This document shows positions 51,944 through 62,300 of a DNA stretch of 64,000 nt, in pieces; positions within the stretch are counted from its first letter, which is position 1, and each line of letters opens with the position of its first letter. The position numbers were made by a program, and so were the translations under genes. This DNA comes from Pseudomonas gingeri (GTDB lineage: Bacteria > Pseudomonadota > Gammaproteobacteria > Pseudomonadales > Pseudomonadaceae): assembly GCF_013386165.1 (NCBI RefSeq), contig NZ_JACAOS010000003.1:1-64000 (forward strand). Direction: 5' to 3'. A model generated the notes under the pieces. The model saw only the letters and a program-made list of their open reading frames with translations. It was not told the origin of the DNA and did no database searches.

Positions 51944-52275
51944 AGAGTTCTTTTTCAAAAACAGAATCCTTTCTAGGTTGCATCGGCAAGTACAGCGTCC
52001 ATCTTCATTACGATGCCATTGATTTTTAGGTGATGCAATTTTTTTTCAGGAGGGTGGGCAGGCGATGACCGAAAGGGGTCTTGTATGTCACTTGGAGGTT
52101 ACAAAATGTCGCCCAAACAACCGTTGAAGTCATGGGGGACTAGAGGGGGAGAACGTTAACGCGAGTTATTGATACAAAGTGCTAATACTGGGGACACACA
52201 GGTGGCCCCAGGGGCTCGATTATTGACCCGGAGCGATGGGCCCGGTCCGGGCCTTTGTCAGGAGCATGGGCCCTC
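51944..52275. other. 332-base gap between the Lrp and MFS genes
   Basis: AT-richer than its neighbours in the left half. It contains one minimal reading frame with a strong ribosome site (52106-52159, listed separately) and a GC hairpin (GGCCC 52239-52243 / GGGCC 52249-52253) followed by TTTGT near the end of the MFS gene. No larger gene is visible. Confidence 0.6.
52106..52159 (+). CDS. possible 17-residue peptide
   Basis: ATG at 52106 to TAA at 52157-52159 encodes MSPKQPLKSWGTRGGER. GGAGG (52094-52098) lies seven bases upstream, a near-ideal ribosome site with no other start nearby. The peptide is basic and has no similarity that I recognise. It could be a leader peptide or a small bioactive peptide, but chance is a real alternative at this length. 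Confidence 0.3.
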   Translation: MSPKQPLKSWGTRGGER

Positions 52276-53559
52276 TCAGGCCTGTGCGCCATTGGTGCTC
52301 ATCTCTCCGGCTGCGGGAGTCGCGCCCTGACGGCTCGCGGCTCGGGCGAGAAGCGGGGTGGCAATACCGGCCAGGGCAAAGACGATTGCCAGCCCGACCC
52401 ATCCGGTGGAGCCGTTTTCCACGACGGCGATGGGCAATATCCCCGGGAAAATGACCGTCATCAGATTGGCCCCCAAGGCATAGACGCTCAAGTAGTAGGC
52501 GCGATTCTCGGCCGGCGACAGGTAATACGAAATGCCCCAGGCGCCCGCGCATTGCCAGAGCTCGCCGAACGTCATCACCACACAGGCGAACAACAGGATG
52601 CCGGCCACCAGGTAGGAAGGTTGCTCTGCCGTGGTGAAGGCCACCAGTGCACAGGAAAGTGCCAGCGTGATCCCCGCGTACAGGTGCTTGCGGGCCGCAT
52701 AGAGCACCTCATTGCCGCGCCTGCTGAAAGCCAGTTGCAGGGTAATGGCCATGATGCCGTTGATCACCAGAATGATGCCGATCAAGGCCTTGGGGGCCTG
52801 GGTCTTGGTCAGCAACCACAGGGGAATGGCGATGGTCATGACCGCCTGATGCAACGACAGGATGCCATTGCACAGCGAGAGCGACAGGAAGTTCAGGTTC
52901 TTCAACGGATGGGCGGGCGCCGTCACGCGCTCGGTTTCTGCCGGTTCCTTGGGGGCGGAGTGAGGCAGCTTGGCGGTGATCAGCACGACGGCGGAAATCA
53001 GGAACGCCAGTGCGTTGGCGATCAGCAGGCCAATCACCGGGCCCGAGCCGCTGGTGAAACTGACCACGATGGAAAACACCCCGGCGGCAAGCATATAGGC
53101 GACGTTTCTGACGATCGCCACCTTGGACATTGTCTTCACATAGGCGTCGGCTTTGACCGCGGAACCCACCAGGGTCTGGATGATGGGCCAGACGGCTTGC
53201 TCGACGCAGCCGATAAAGCAGGCAATCAGCAGGAAGGTGTAGAACTCGTTGACGAAGGGATAGATTAAAAACCCCGCCATGCGCCAGAGCTGCAAAAAAG
53301 CCAGGACACGGGCGGCGCCGAGGCGATCCGCCAGGCGGCCGATGGGCACCGCACAGACCAGGCCGCACAGACCGGCCAAGGCCAGGCCGATGCCGACTTC
53401 GACGTTACTCAGGCCAACGACCTGGGTATAAAAAAAGGTGGCGCCGGCGAGAAAAAGCCCGCGGCCGGCGGCATCGACGAAGGCGATAAGCAGGAGCAGA
53501 AGGGAGGCTCGGTCGTCTGAAACGGGGGCCTTTTCAGAGACGTGGTTGCGCACGGACAT
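52276..53559 (-). CDS. MFS exporter of the NRPS cluster
   Basis: A 427-residue major facilitator with about twelve helices. The loop 2-3 motif is seen as GRLADRLGAARV. The central loop is short and charged (HSAPKEPAETERVT). Facilitators encoded next to MbtH and NRPS genes commonly export the peptide product. It is the last gene of the cluster, ~150 bases after mbtH. Confidence 0.8.
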   Translation of the reverse strand: MSVRNHVSEKAPVSDDRASLLLLLIAFVDAAGRGLFLAGATFFYTQVVGLSNVEVGIGLALAGLCGLVCAVPIGRLADRLGAARVLAFLQLWRMAGFLIYPFVNEFYTFLLIACFIGCVEQAVWPIIQTLVGSAVKADAYVKTMSKVAIVRNVAYMLAAGVFSIVVSFTSGSGPVIGLLIANALAFLISAVVLITAKLPHSAPKEPAETERVTAPAHPLKNLNFLSLSLCNGILSLHQAVMTIAIPLWLLTKTQAPKALIGIILVINGIMAITLQLAFSRRGNEVLYAARKHLYAGITLALSCALVAFTTAEQPSYLVAGILLFACVVMTFGELWQCAGAWGISYYLSPAENRAYYLSVYALGANLMTVIFPGILPIAVVENGSTGWVGLAIVFALAGIATPLLARAASRQGATPAAGEMSTNGAQA

Positions 53560-53597
53560 CCGGCTATTCCTTTAGATAAAAACGTGTGCCCTTCCTC

Positions 53598-53620
53598 CAG
53601 ATCCCGGCAGATGACGGGAT
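53598..53620. terminator. hairpin between mbtH and the MFS gene
   Basis: GATCCCG (about 53598) pairs with CGGGATC (about 53614). A second inverted repeat, GCAGAGGGG 53665-53673 / CCCCTCTGC 53692-53700, lies directly after the mbtH stop. Neither has a long T-run, so they may attenuate rather than end transcription. Confidence 0.35.
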
Positions 53621-53712
53621 CGGGGCAGGAGGGCAGACCACGGGATTGAACATTGCCTTGCCTGGCAGAGGGGCGTGATTGTCGATGACAACCCCTCTGC
53701 GCGGCAACCGAC

Positions 53713-53919
53713 TCAAGCCTGCAGGCGTTGCTGCAGACTCAGGGGGCGCATGTCGGTCCAGACTTCCTTGATGTGTTCGAGGCACTCGGACTTGCTGCCG
53801 CGTTTTCCCGCCAGGCGCCATCCGCCCGGCAGCGGGCGGTCGGCGGCCCAGATGGAGTACTGTTCTTCAGCGTTGGCGACGACCAGATAAACGTCGTGGT
53901 CTTTTTCTTCAGTGGTCAT
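53713..53919 (-). CDS. MbtH-like protein
   Basis: A 68-residue MbtH protein, the chaperone and activator of NRPS adenylation domains. The family signature is intact: NAEEQYSIWAADRPLPGGW, the G..G stretch, and VWTDMRPLSLQQRL. The length is normal. It is encoded within the NRPS cluster, 51 bases after the propeller-methyltransferase gene. Confidence 0.95.
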   Translation of the reverse strand: MTTEEKDHDVYLVVANAEEQYSIWAADRPLPGGWRLAGKRGSKSECLEHIKEVWTDMRPLSLQQRLQA

Positions 53920-53970
53920 GGTTGAACTGCCTTGGAATTGAAGGTGACGGGTTTTGATAAGGCCTGATCG

Positions 53971-56322
53971 TCAAACTTTTCTGATGATCAGCATGTACAT
54001 CTGGCCGTGCAGGTTTGGAAATTTGGCTTTGAAGGCAAGGTCCATATCCAGCAGGTTCCGAATTCTGTCAGGGCCGTCCTGCTGCAGGTCGAGTTCATAG
54101 CCCAGGGATTCCGGGAGCAGGCCCACACCCCTGATTTCTTCGACGACGAAGCCTTGCGCGGTGGCAATCTTGCGGACGTCGGCGCGGCTGATCGCGTTCT
54201 GGCGCATCAACTCTTTCTGTTCGTGAGAGTAGATGGAGAGGTAGGTCAGGTGCGGGCATTCGATGTCCCAGGTCGAGATGACGCAGAACCCGCCGGGCAC
54301 CAGGCAGCGATGAATTTCCGACATGACGGTGGGGAAGTCTTCCCGGGGGAAGTGTGCCGCCGTGCCCATCATGCAGGTGATGAGATCGAACTGGGTGCTC
54401 TCGAACGGCAATGCCCTGGCGTCGCCCTGATGGAAGTTCGGGTTGAGTGCGCCGTTGCTCTTCTGCCGGGCGTATTCCACCGCCATGGGTTCCAGGTCGA
54501 CGCCAAAGGCCTGGATGCCTTGTTGGGCCAGCAAGGTCGGGTAGCGGCCGGTGGCTGCACCGATATCCAGGCTTTTGCTGAACGGGCCGTAATGCTTGAT
54601 GCAATCGAGCATGTTGACCAGTTCCAGGGACTTCTTCGCTTCGTCTTCAGGAACCGAGCAGTCGTAGCGCATATACGCGGCGACGTCGTAGTCGAGCTTG
54701 GCATCGGCAACCTTGTCGACGCTGTCCAGGGCGAACTCGGAGATGACCGAGAGCAAGCGCTGGCGGTGTTCGGCCACCGAGGTCAGTTCCGTGGTCCGCG
54801 GGTGCGCGGCACTGTCTTCGGCCGCCAGGTCGAAACCCCGTTGCGAGACCGGGCTGAGCAGTTCGAGAATCAGGCTGCCATACCAGTCCTTGTCTTCGCC
54901 GCCGGATTGGGTCGTGAGCGACGCAAGCGGGTTGTTCAGGCTCTGCAGCCGGGCGCAGACATCGAGATAATTGGGGTTGAGGGTAAACACCACCTCGTAG
55001 TATTTCTGCGCTTCAGTGACGGAGCCTTGTTCCTCATGGATGCGGCCCAGGGTGTAGAGGGTTTTTTTCGCCTCTTCGGTAACGGTCAGCTCCCGTGCCC
55101 GACGGAACGCCGATTTGGCCGCAAAAGGCAGGCCCGCCTTGAGAAAGCTTTCGCCGGCGAGGGTGAAGCTTTTCAGTTTCATCCGTTCATCCTGGCCGGC
55201 CCAGGTGAAGTGCCGTGCGGCTTGATGCCACTCCTGGCGTTTCTGGTGGGCCTGGGCCAGGAGGAAATGGCTGGTGTAGTGCTTGGGGAAGAGCTGCACG
55301 TCTTCGCTGAGCAGTTTGATGGCGAGTTCTTCCAGGGTGTCCTTGCCCAGCTTCAGCGGTCCTTCATCCAGCCAGTTCACGGCATATTCGCTCAGGCCGG
55401 TCTGACCGAGGCTGGCGAGGATTTCGTTGACCGCGAAAAGCTGTTCCGCGACGCTGTCCAGGCGTTCGGCACCGGTCTGCAAGAGGCTGATGTGGTCGTT
55501 GTGGGCATCATGGGCATGGTTGGCGAGCAGTTTGACGGTGCCGTCGGTGCAGCCTGAAACAATGATCGAACCGTTTTCCGAAATGGCCAGCGCCCAGACC
55601 TCGCCATCCACTTGGCGGGACCAGAGGGGTTTCCCCAGGCGGTTGAACAGATGGATCTTGCCGTCCAGCGAGCCGACGGCTGCCGTACCACCCTGGGAGA
55701 TCGCAACGCTGGCAGTGCGGGCATCTTGATCCAGCACGCCGAGCACCCGGTCCTGGGTCGCCAGGAAGGTGTCGGTAGGGCGCGAATCTTCCAGGTGCTG
55801 GTCCAGGGGCTGGCTGAGCTGGTAAGTATTGTCCGCCCGCGTGACGAGGTGGTGCGTCTGGTTTTTGCAGAGGATCGTCAGGCGGCTGCCATCCGCCGAG
55901 AGCGCAAGGCCGTAGACTGGCGATTCCAGCTCGGCGCTGAACAGTTCCTTGCCGTGGGCATCGAAGAGATAGGCGGTGCCGGTTCCATCCGACGTGCGCT
56001 GGGTGCCCACCGCGACTTGATGAGTGGCGCAGATCGCCGTGGCGGTGACTTCATCGGCAAACCGATGGGACCAGCGCAACTCGCAGTCACGGGACAGTAC
56101 TGTCAGGTTGCGGTTTTTACAGGCGACGGCGAGCAAGGCGACGTCCGCCGTGGTCGAGAGGCTGACGACTGCGGAACCGAAGTTTCGGCTCCAGAGTTCG
56201 TTGTAGGGGGTTTCCAGAAAAAGCGGGCTCGGATGCGCGGCTTCGCTCAAGCCATGGGCCACGATTGCGGACGTTCTTTGCGCTCTTGCCGGGGTGTAGA
56301 CATCAGTGTTGAAGTTGGTCAT
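53971..56322 (-). CDS. beta-propeller / TPR / SAM-methyltransferase protein of the NRPS cluster
   Basis: A 783-residue protein of unusual composition. Residues ~40-270 are a WD40/PQQ-like beta-propeller of about five to seven repeats (e.g. LAVACKNRNLTVLSRDCEL, AAVGSLDGKIHLFNRLGKPL, WALAISENGSIIVSGCTDGT). Residues ~345-465 are TPR-like helical repeats (HFLLAQAHQKRQEWHQAARH, TLYTLGRIHEEQGSVTEAQK). Residues ~540-783 are a class I methyltransferase: motif I LDIGAATGR (585-593), acidic GVDLEP (607-612), QGDARALPF (632-640), FDLITCMMG (645-653) and LVPGGFCVIST (674-684). Its position between the NRPS and mbtH genes suggests a tailoring N- or O-methyltransferase with a scaffold, acting on the peptide or a carrier-bound intermediate. 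No signal peptide. Confidence 0.8.
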   Translation of the reverse strand: MTNFNTDVYTPARAQRTSAIVAHGLSEAAHPSPLFLETPYNELWSRNFGSAVVSLSTTADVALLAVACKNRNLTVLSRDCELRWSHRFADEVTATAICATHQVAVGTQRTSDGTGTAYLFDAHGKELFSAELESPVYGLALSADGSRLTILCKNQTHHLVTRADNTYQLSQPLDQHLEDSRPTDTFLATQDRVLGVLDQDARTASVAISQGGTAAVGSLDGKIHLFNRLGKPLWSRQVDGEVWALAISENGSIIVSGCTDGTVKLLANHAHDAHNDHISLLQTGAERLDSVAEQLFAVNEILASLGQTGLSEYAVNWLDEGPLKLGKDTLEELAIKLLSEDVQLFPKHYTSHFLLAQAHQKRQEWHQAARHFTWAGQDERMKLKSFTLAGESFLKAGLPFAAKSAFRRARELTVTEEAKKTLYTLGRIHEEQGSVTEAQKYYEVVFTLNPNYLDVCARLQSLNNPLASLTTQSGGEDKDWYGSLILELLSPVSQRGFDLAAEDSAAHPRTTELTSVAEHRQRLLSVISEFALDSVDKVADAKLDYDVAAYMRYDCSVPEDEAKKSLELVNMLDCIKHYGPFSKSLDIGAATGRYPTLLAQQGIQAFGVDLEPMAVEYARQKSNGALNPNFHQGDARALPFESTQFDLITCMMGTAAHFPREDFPTVMSEIHRCLVPGGFCVISTWDIECPHLTYLSIYSHEQKELMRQNAISRADVRKIATAQGFVVEEIRGVGLLPESLGYELDLQQDGPDRIRNLLDMDLAFKAKFPNLHGQMYMLIIRKV

Positions 56323-56360
56323 GGAATTTCCTTATCAAACCATCTTGTTTGTTCGGTTTT

Positions 56361-59300
56361 TTAATTGAAAAACTTGCAGATATAGGGCGTGCCGGCTTCC
56401 AGAATGCTGTAGTGATCGGCCTTCAGTGCCTGGGTGATAAACGACTGTTTGCACCAGGGCTGCCATTGCTCTTGGAGTTCGGTGCTTTCTTCCGTGTGCA
56501 GTAATGTCAGGTTGCTGTTGATCCCGGTTTCAGGAAGATAGGTATCCAGGGCCTGTTGGTTGGCCTGGAAGACCTTCAGTCGGCGCATGAGTTGGTTGTC
56601 GTCCATGCTCTCCGGGATCAGGCCGATCCGCCGTGCCGCGGCGATGGCCAGACGGTCCCGGTCTGGATGCTCGACCAGTTGGTTCATCTCGCTGGCCGAG
56701 AACGGCAGGTTGACCGCGAGCGAACGGGCCATGTCCACCAGGTAGGCACCCAGCGGCCAGGCCTGCGCCGCGGTCTGGCGGCCCGGTGCAGGTGCGTCGA
56801 CCAGCAGCAGCCGGTGTACTGGCAGGTCACGCATTTCAAGTTGGCGGGCCATCTCAAAGGCAATCACCCCACCCATCGACCAGCCACCCAGCAAGTAGGG
56901 GCCCGTGGGCTGAACCTGGAGCATTTCCTCGATGTAGGTCGCGGCCAGTTCTTGCAGGGTTTCGATGGCCCGGCCCCCGTCGTCAAGGCCTTTGGCCTGG
57001 AAGGCATGCACGCTCAGGTCGTCGGGCAACAACTGTGAAAGCTTGATATAGGGCGAGACCACCCCGCCGACGGCATGCACCAGGAACAGATGTTTGTGGG
57101 TGCCTTCCTTGAGCCGGATACGGGTCGAGTTACGCTCGCCCATCCCCAGGCTGATTTTCTCGATGAAGGTACTCAGGTCCGCCGACTCGAAGACGTCGCG
57201 CACGGAGGCCGCGAGCCCCAGTTCCCGATTGACCTGGTCGATCATTTTCATCGCCAGCAGCGAGTGCCCGCCTTTGTGGAAGAAGTTGTCGTCCAGGCCG
57301 ATCACCTCGAGCTTCAGCGTTCGCGCCCAGATGGCGGCCACGCTTTTTTCAAGCGGCGTGCCTGGGGTGCGTTGTTGAGCAGGGGCGGGCTGAGCGCTGG
57401 TGACAGGCTGCGGGAGCGCGCGTCGGTCGACCTTGCCGTTCGACGTCAATGGCAGTTGCTCAAGGAACTGGAATGAGAGATCCGCCATATGGCTGGGCAG
57501 CGTCAGGGCCAGAAACGCTCTCAGTTGGGCGACATCCGGTTGTGCACCGGCAACGCCGACCAGGTAAGCCGTGAGGGTCGGGTTGTCCGGTTCACTGGCG
57601 TGCACACTGACCACCGCCTGGCTGATCTGCGGATGGGCGCACAGCTGCATTTCAATCTCGCCCAGTTCGACCCGGAACCCGCGCAGCTTGATCTGTTGGT
57701 CGTTGCGGCCCAGGTATTCGATATCGCCGCTGGGGCGGTAACGGGCGGTATCACCGGTCATGTACATGCGGCTGCCCGGTGTTCCATGGGGATCGGGCAG
57801 GAAGCGCTCGGCGGTCAGGTCCGCACGCTTCAGGTAACCCCGGGATAGTTGCACGCCGGCCAGGTAGAGATGTCCGGTTACGCCGACAGGAACGGGCTGC
57901 AGCGCATCGTCAAGAATGTAGGTCCGGGTGTTCGCCACCGGCCGGCCTATCGGTACGGCATGGTGGGTGTCATCGGGTTGGCAATGCCAATGGGTGACGT
58001 CGATCGCGGCCTCGGTCGGGCCATACAGGTTGTGCAGTTGCGTCGCCGGGTAGCGTTTGAAGAAATCATTCTGCACCGAGGTGGAAAGCGCCTCGCCGCT
58101 GCTGAAGAGGCGACGCAGGGAGTGGCTATGGCTGGCCCGGGTGCAGGCCATGTAGACGCTGAGCATCGAGGGCACGAAGTGCGCGGTGGTCACGCCTTCG
58201 CGTTCGATAAGGGCTTCCAGATAGGCGGGGTCCTTGTGCCCTTCGGGCTTGGCCATCAGCAGGCGAGCGCCCACGGACAGTGGCCAGAAGAATTCCCAGA
58301 CCGACACGTCGAACGAAAACGGGGTCTTTTGCAGCACCCGGTCCGTGGCGTCCAGCGGGTAGGTGTCCTGCATCCAGAGGATTCGGTTGATGATCGCCTG
58401 GTGGCTGTTCAATGAGCCTTTCGGTTTGCCCGTCGAGCCCGAGGTGTAGATGCAGTAGGCCAGGCAAGCCGGGTCTGACGAGCGCTGGGGGTTGGTTTTC
58501 GGCTGGCGAGCAAACAGCGCGGCGTCCGCGTCCAGGCACAGGTTGTTGCTCTGTTGAAGCACGCTCCGGTCGATCAGGCTGCGTTGCGTCAGGGTCATGA
58601 CCGGCGCGGCATCTTCGAGCATGTAGGCGATACGCTCGTCGGGGTAGTGCGGATCGATCGGGACATAGGCGCCGCCGGCTTTCAGGATCGCCAGCAGGCC
58701 GATGGTCATCTCCAGGCTGCGCTCGATGCAGATCGCAATGAGGTCGTCCGGCCTGACGCCGTGTTGAATCAGGTGATGGGCCAGCTGGTTGGCTTTTTCG
58801 TTGAGTTGCCGATAGCTGAGGTGTTGCCCTTCAAAGGTGACGGCGATGGCATTCGGGGTTTGCTCGACCTGTTCCTCGAACAGGTGGTGAAGCGCCGCCA
58901 CGGGACGGAACGTCACCTCGGTGGCATTCCACTGCTCGAGAATCCGGGTTTTTTCCGACGCGCACAGCAGGTCCAGGGTCGCGACCGGCTTCTCGGTGTC
59001 GAGGACGGCCGATTCCGCCAGGGTTTGAAACTGTGTGGCCATGCGTTCGAGGGTGTCGGCGTCGAAGAGGTCGCAGTTGTATTCCCAGCGCAACTGGTAG
59101 CCCTGGGCCGACGGTGTCAGCTCCAGGCTCAGGTCGAACTTGGCCGTCGTGGCGCCAATGTCGAAACCGCGAATATCCACGCCAGGCAGCTGCAACGCTT
59201 CGGGCGCGGTGTTCTGCAGGATGAACATCACCTGGAACAGCGGCGAGCGGCTCATGTCCCGGGGAACCGCCAGGGCCTCGACGACTTTCTCGAACGGCAG

Positions 59301-62300
59301 CTCCTGCTGGGCGTAGGCGCTGAGGGTGGTGTTCCGGACCTGTTCCAGCAACTGGCGGAAGGTCGGGTTGCCCTCAAGCCGCGTGCGCAGGGCCAGGGTG
59401 TTGACGAACAGGCCGATCAAGGGCTCGACTTCGGTGCGGGTCCGATTGGCGATGGGCGTGCCGACGACGATGTCGTGTTGGCCGCTGTGGCGGCTCAGCA
59501 GCAGGTTGAACAGGGCCAGCAGGGTCATGAACGGCGTCGCGCCCAGGCGCTGGCTCAAGTTGTCGATCTGTCGGGACAGGCTTGGGTCCAGCGTCCGGCT
59601 GATCACCTGACCGCGATAGGTCTGGATCGCCGGGCGTGGCCGGTCGGTTGGCAGTTCAAGGCTGCTGGGGGCCTGCGCCAGTTGGCGGCGCCAGTAATCG
59701 GCCTGGGCCTTGAATACACTCGGGGCCTGGGACGCTCGTTGCCAGAGGGCATAGTCGCTGTACTGGATTTCCAAGGGCGGCAGGGGCGATGGCTGGCCCG
59801 TCGAGAAGGCTTGGTAGAGAGCCATGACCTCACGGCTGAGTACCGCGATCGACCAGCCATCGGCAATGATGTGATGCAGGGTAAACAGCAGGACGTGCTG
59901 CTGTTCGGCTACCCGCAGCAGTGATACCCGCAGCAGTGGTCCGTCTTCCAGGGAGAACAGTTGCTGCGCGTCCCTGCGTGCCTGATCCCGGGCCAGCGAA
60001 AGCGGCTGCGGGGCATGACGCAGATCGGTATAGGTCAGGGTGTCGGCGGCCTGAGGCTGAACGAAGCACTGCACCTGGCCGTCTTCGCCCAGGGCAAAGG
60101 TCGTGCGCAGAGGCTCGTGGCGGCGGATCAGTTCGTCCAGGCAGTGCTGCAGCACCGCCACGTCCAGCGGGCCGTTCAGTTCCAGGGCCAGTGGAATGTT
60201 GTAGGCCGTACTTGAGTGATCAAGGCGGTCGAGGAAGAACAGGCGTTCCTGGGCGAAGGACGCGGCTTTCACACCCGTGCCGCTGTCGGCGGCGGCGATT
60301 GCCGGCAGGGCCGCTGCCGGGTTTCTGTTCAGGCGCGGCAGCAGTTGCTCGATCGTCGGTGCTTCAAACAGGGTGCGCAGCGCCAGGTCGACGTTCAGTT
60401 GCTTGCGAATGCGCGAGACCACCTGGGTGGCGAGCAGGGAATGCCCGCCGAGTTCGAAGAAGTCATCGGTGATACCGACCCGGGGCAGGTTCAGGACATT
60501 GGCCCAGATAGTGGCGAGTTGCTGTTCACTGTCGTTGCGGGGGGCGACGTAGTGGTCTTCGAGGGCGTCGGCCTGCGGCTGTGGCAAGGAGCGCTTGTCG
60601 ACTTTGCCGCTGGGGGTCAGGGGCAGGGAGTCGAGGATGACGAAGGCGGTCGGGACCATATAGTCCGGCAGCGTCCGTTTCAGATCCTCCTTGATGTCCG
60701 CGATCACCAGGGCACAAGCGCCTTTGGCAACCAGGTAGCCCACCAGCTTTTTCAGCCCCGGACGATCTTCCCTGACCACTGCGGCCGCAGCGGCTACCGT
60801 ATCGATGGCCATCAGTGCCTGTTCGACCTCGGCCAACTCGATACGGAATCCGCGAATCTTGACCTGGTGGTCCGAGCGCCCCAGGTACTCGATATTGCCG
60901 TCGGTGAGGTAGCGCGCGACGTCACCGGTTTTGTACATCCGCGCCCCCGGCGTGTGGCCGTGGGGGTTGGGAATGAAGCGCTCGGCGGTAATGTCGGGGC
61001 GTTCCCAGTAGCAGCGGGCCAGGTGAATGCCGGCAATGTAGAGGTCGCCTCGCACGCCGACGGGCACCGGTTCCAGGCTGGCGTCGAGAACGTACATCTG
61101 CGAGTTGAACAGCGGTTTGCCAATCGGCGGCAGGGCCGGCCATTGCGCGGCGTCGCCACTGAGCCGGTAGCCGGTGACGAAGTGCGATTCCGTCGGGCCG
61201 TACTGGTTGTGCAGCAAGGCCCCGGGCAATTTCTGGAACAGCTCGACGACTTCCTGGGTGACTTGCAGTTGCTCTCCGCCGCAGACGATTTCCTTCAGGC
61301 AGGCCAACTGATCGAGATCCCTGGCCGCATCGGCAATGCCTTGCAGGGCGACGAAGGGGATGAACAGGCGGGCGATGTCCTGTTGCTGGATGAGTTCCAG
61401 CAGCAACACGGGGTCCCGGCGGGTTTCTTCGCTGACCATGACCAATGTGCCGCCGCTGGCCCAGGTGGAGAAGAACTCGTCGAAACTGACGTCGAAACTC
61501 AACGGCGAGAACTGCAAGGTGTTGTCGCCCTGGCCCAGGCGCGATTCGGTGAGTTGCCACTGGACCAGGTTGGTCAGCATTTCGTGGGTCAGGGCCGCGC
61601 CCTTGGGTTGGCCCGTCGACCCCGAGGTGTAGATGACATAACACAGGTCCAGCAGGTTCTGCGGCTGGGCCGGGTTTGACGAGGCTTCATCCCAGGCACT
61701 TGCGCACTGGTCCATGCAGACAATGGTGTTGCTGCAGCCGTCGACACGGGGAAGCAGCTCGGTCAGGGTGACGATCAGGTCGGCCCGGGCATCCTGGGCC
61801 ATGAAGCGCAGGCGTTCGGTCGGATAGCTCGGGTCCATCGGCACGCACACGGCGCCGGCCTTGAGAATACCGAGAATCGCCACTGGCACGTGCATCGAGC
61901 GCTCCAGGCAGATCCCCACCAGGGTGCCCGGCCGGACGCCCGAGCGCTGCAAGTAGTGGGCGAACTGGTTGGAGCGTGCTTCCAGTTGCAGGTAGGTCAT
62001 CGACTCGGTGCCGAACACCACGGCGGGCAAGCTGGCGCATTGCTCGCTCATTTCGCTGAACAACTGATGCACCGTCAGTGGCCGATAGGCGCGATGCGTT
62101 GCGTTCCAGTCGTGGACGATCCGTTGCTTTTCCTGCGCGGTGATCATCGGCAACAGCTGGATCGCTTGTTGCGCATTGCCCATGGCCGAGCGGGCGAGTG
62201 TTTCGAAGTGGCTGGCCATGCGCTCGAGGGTGTCGGCGTCGAACAGGTCGCAGTTGTATTCCCAGCGCATCTGGTAGCCCTGGGCCGATGGGGTCAGCTC

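Noticed and set aside
52239..52256. GC hairpin as terminator of the MFS gene
   Set aside because: The T-run follows on the + strand, whereas the MFS gene is on the - strand where no T-run follows; it does not fit a terminator for that gene.
53564..53821. An 85-codon frame overlapping mbtH
   Set aside because: It lies in another frame across mbtH, which has an intact family signature; the alternative translation shows no features.
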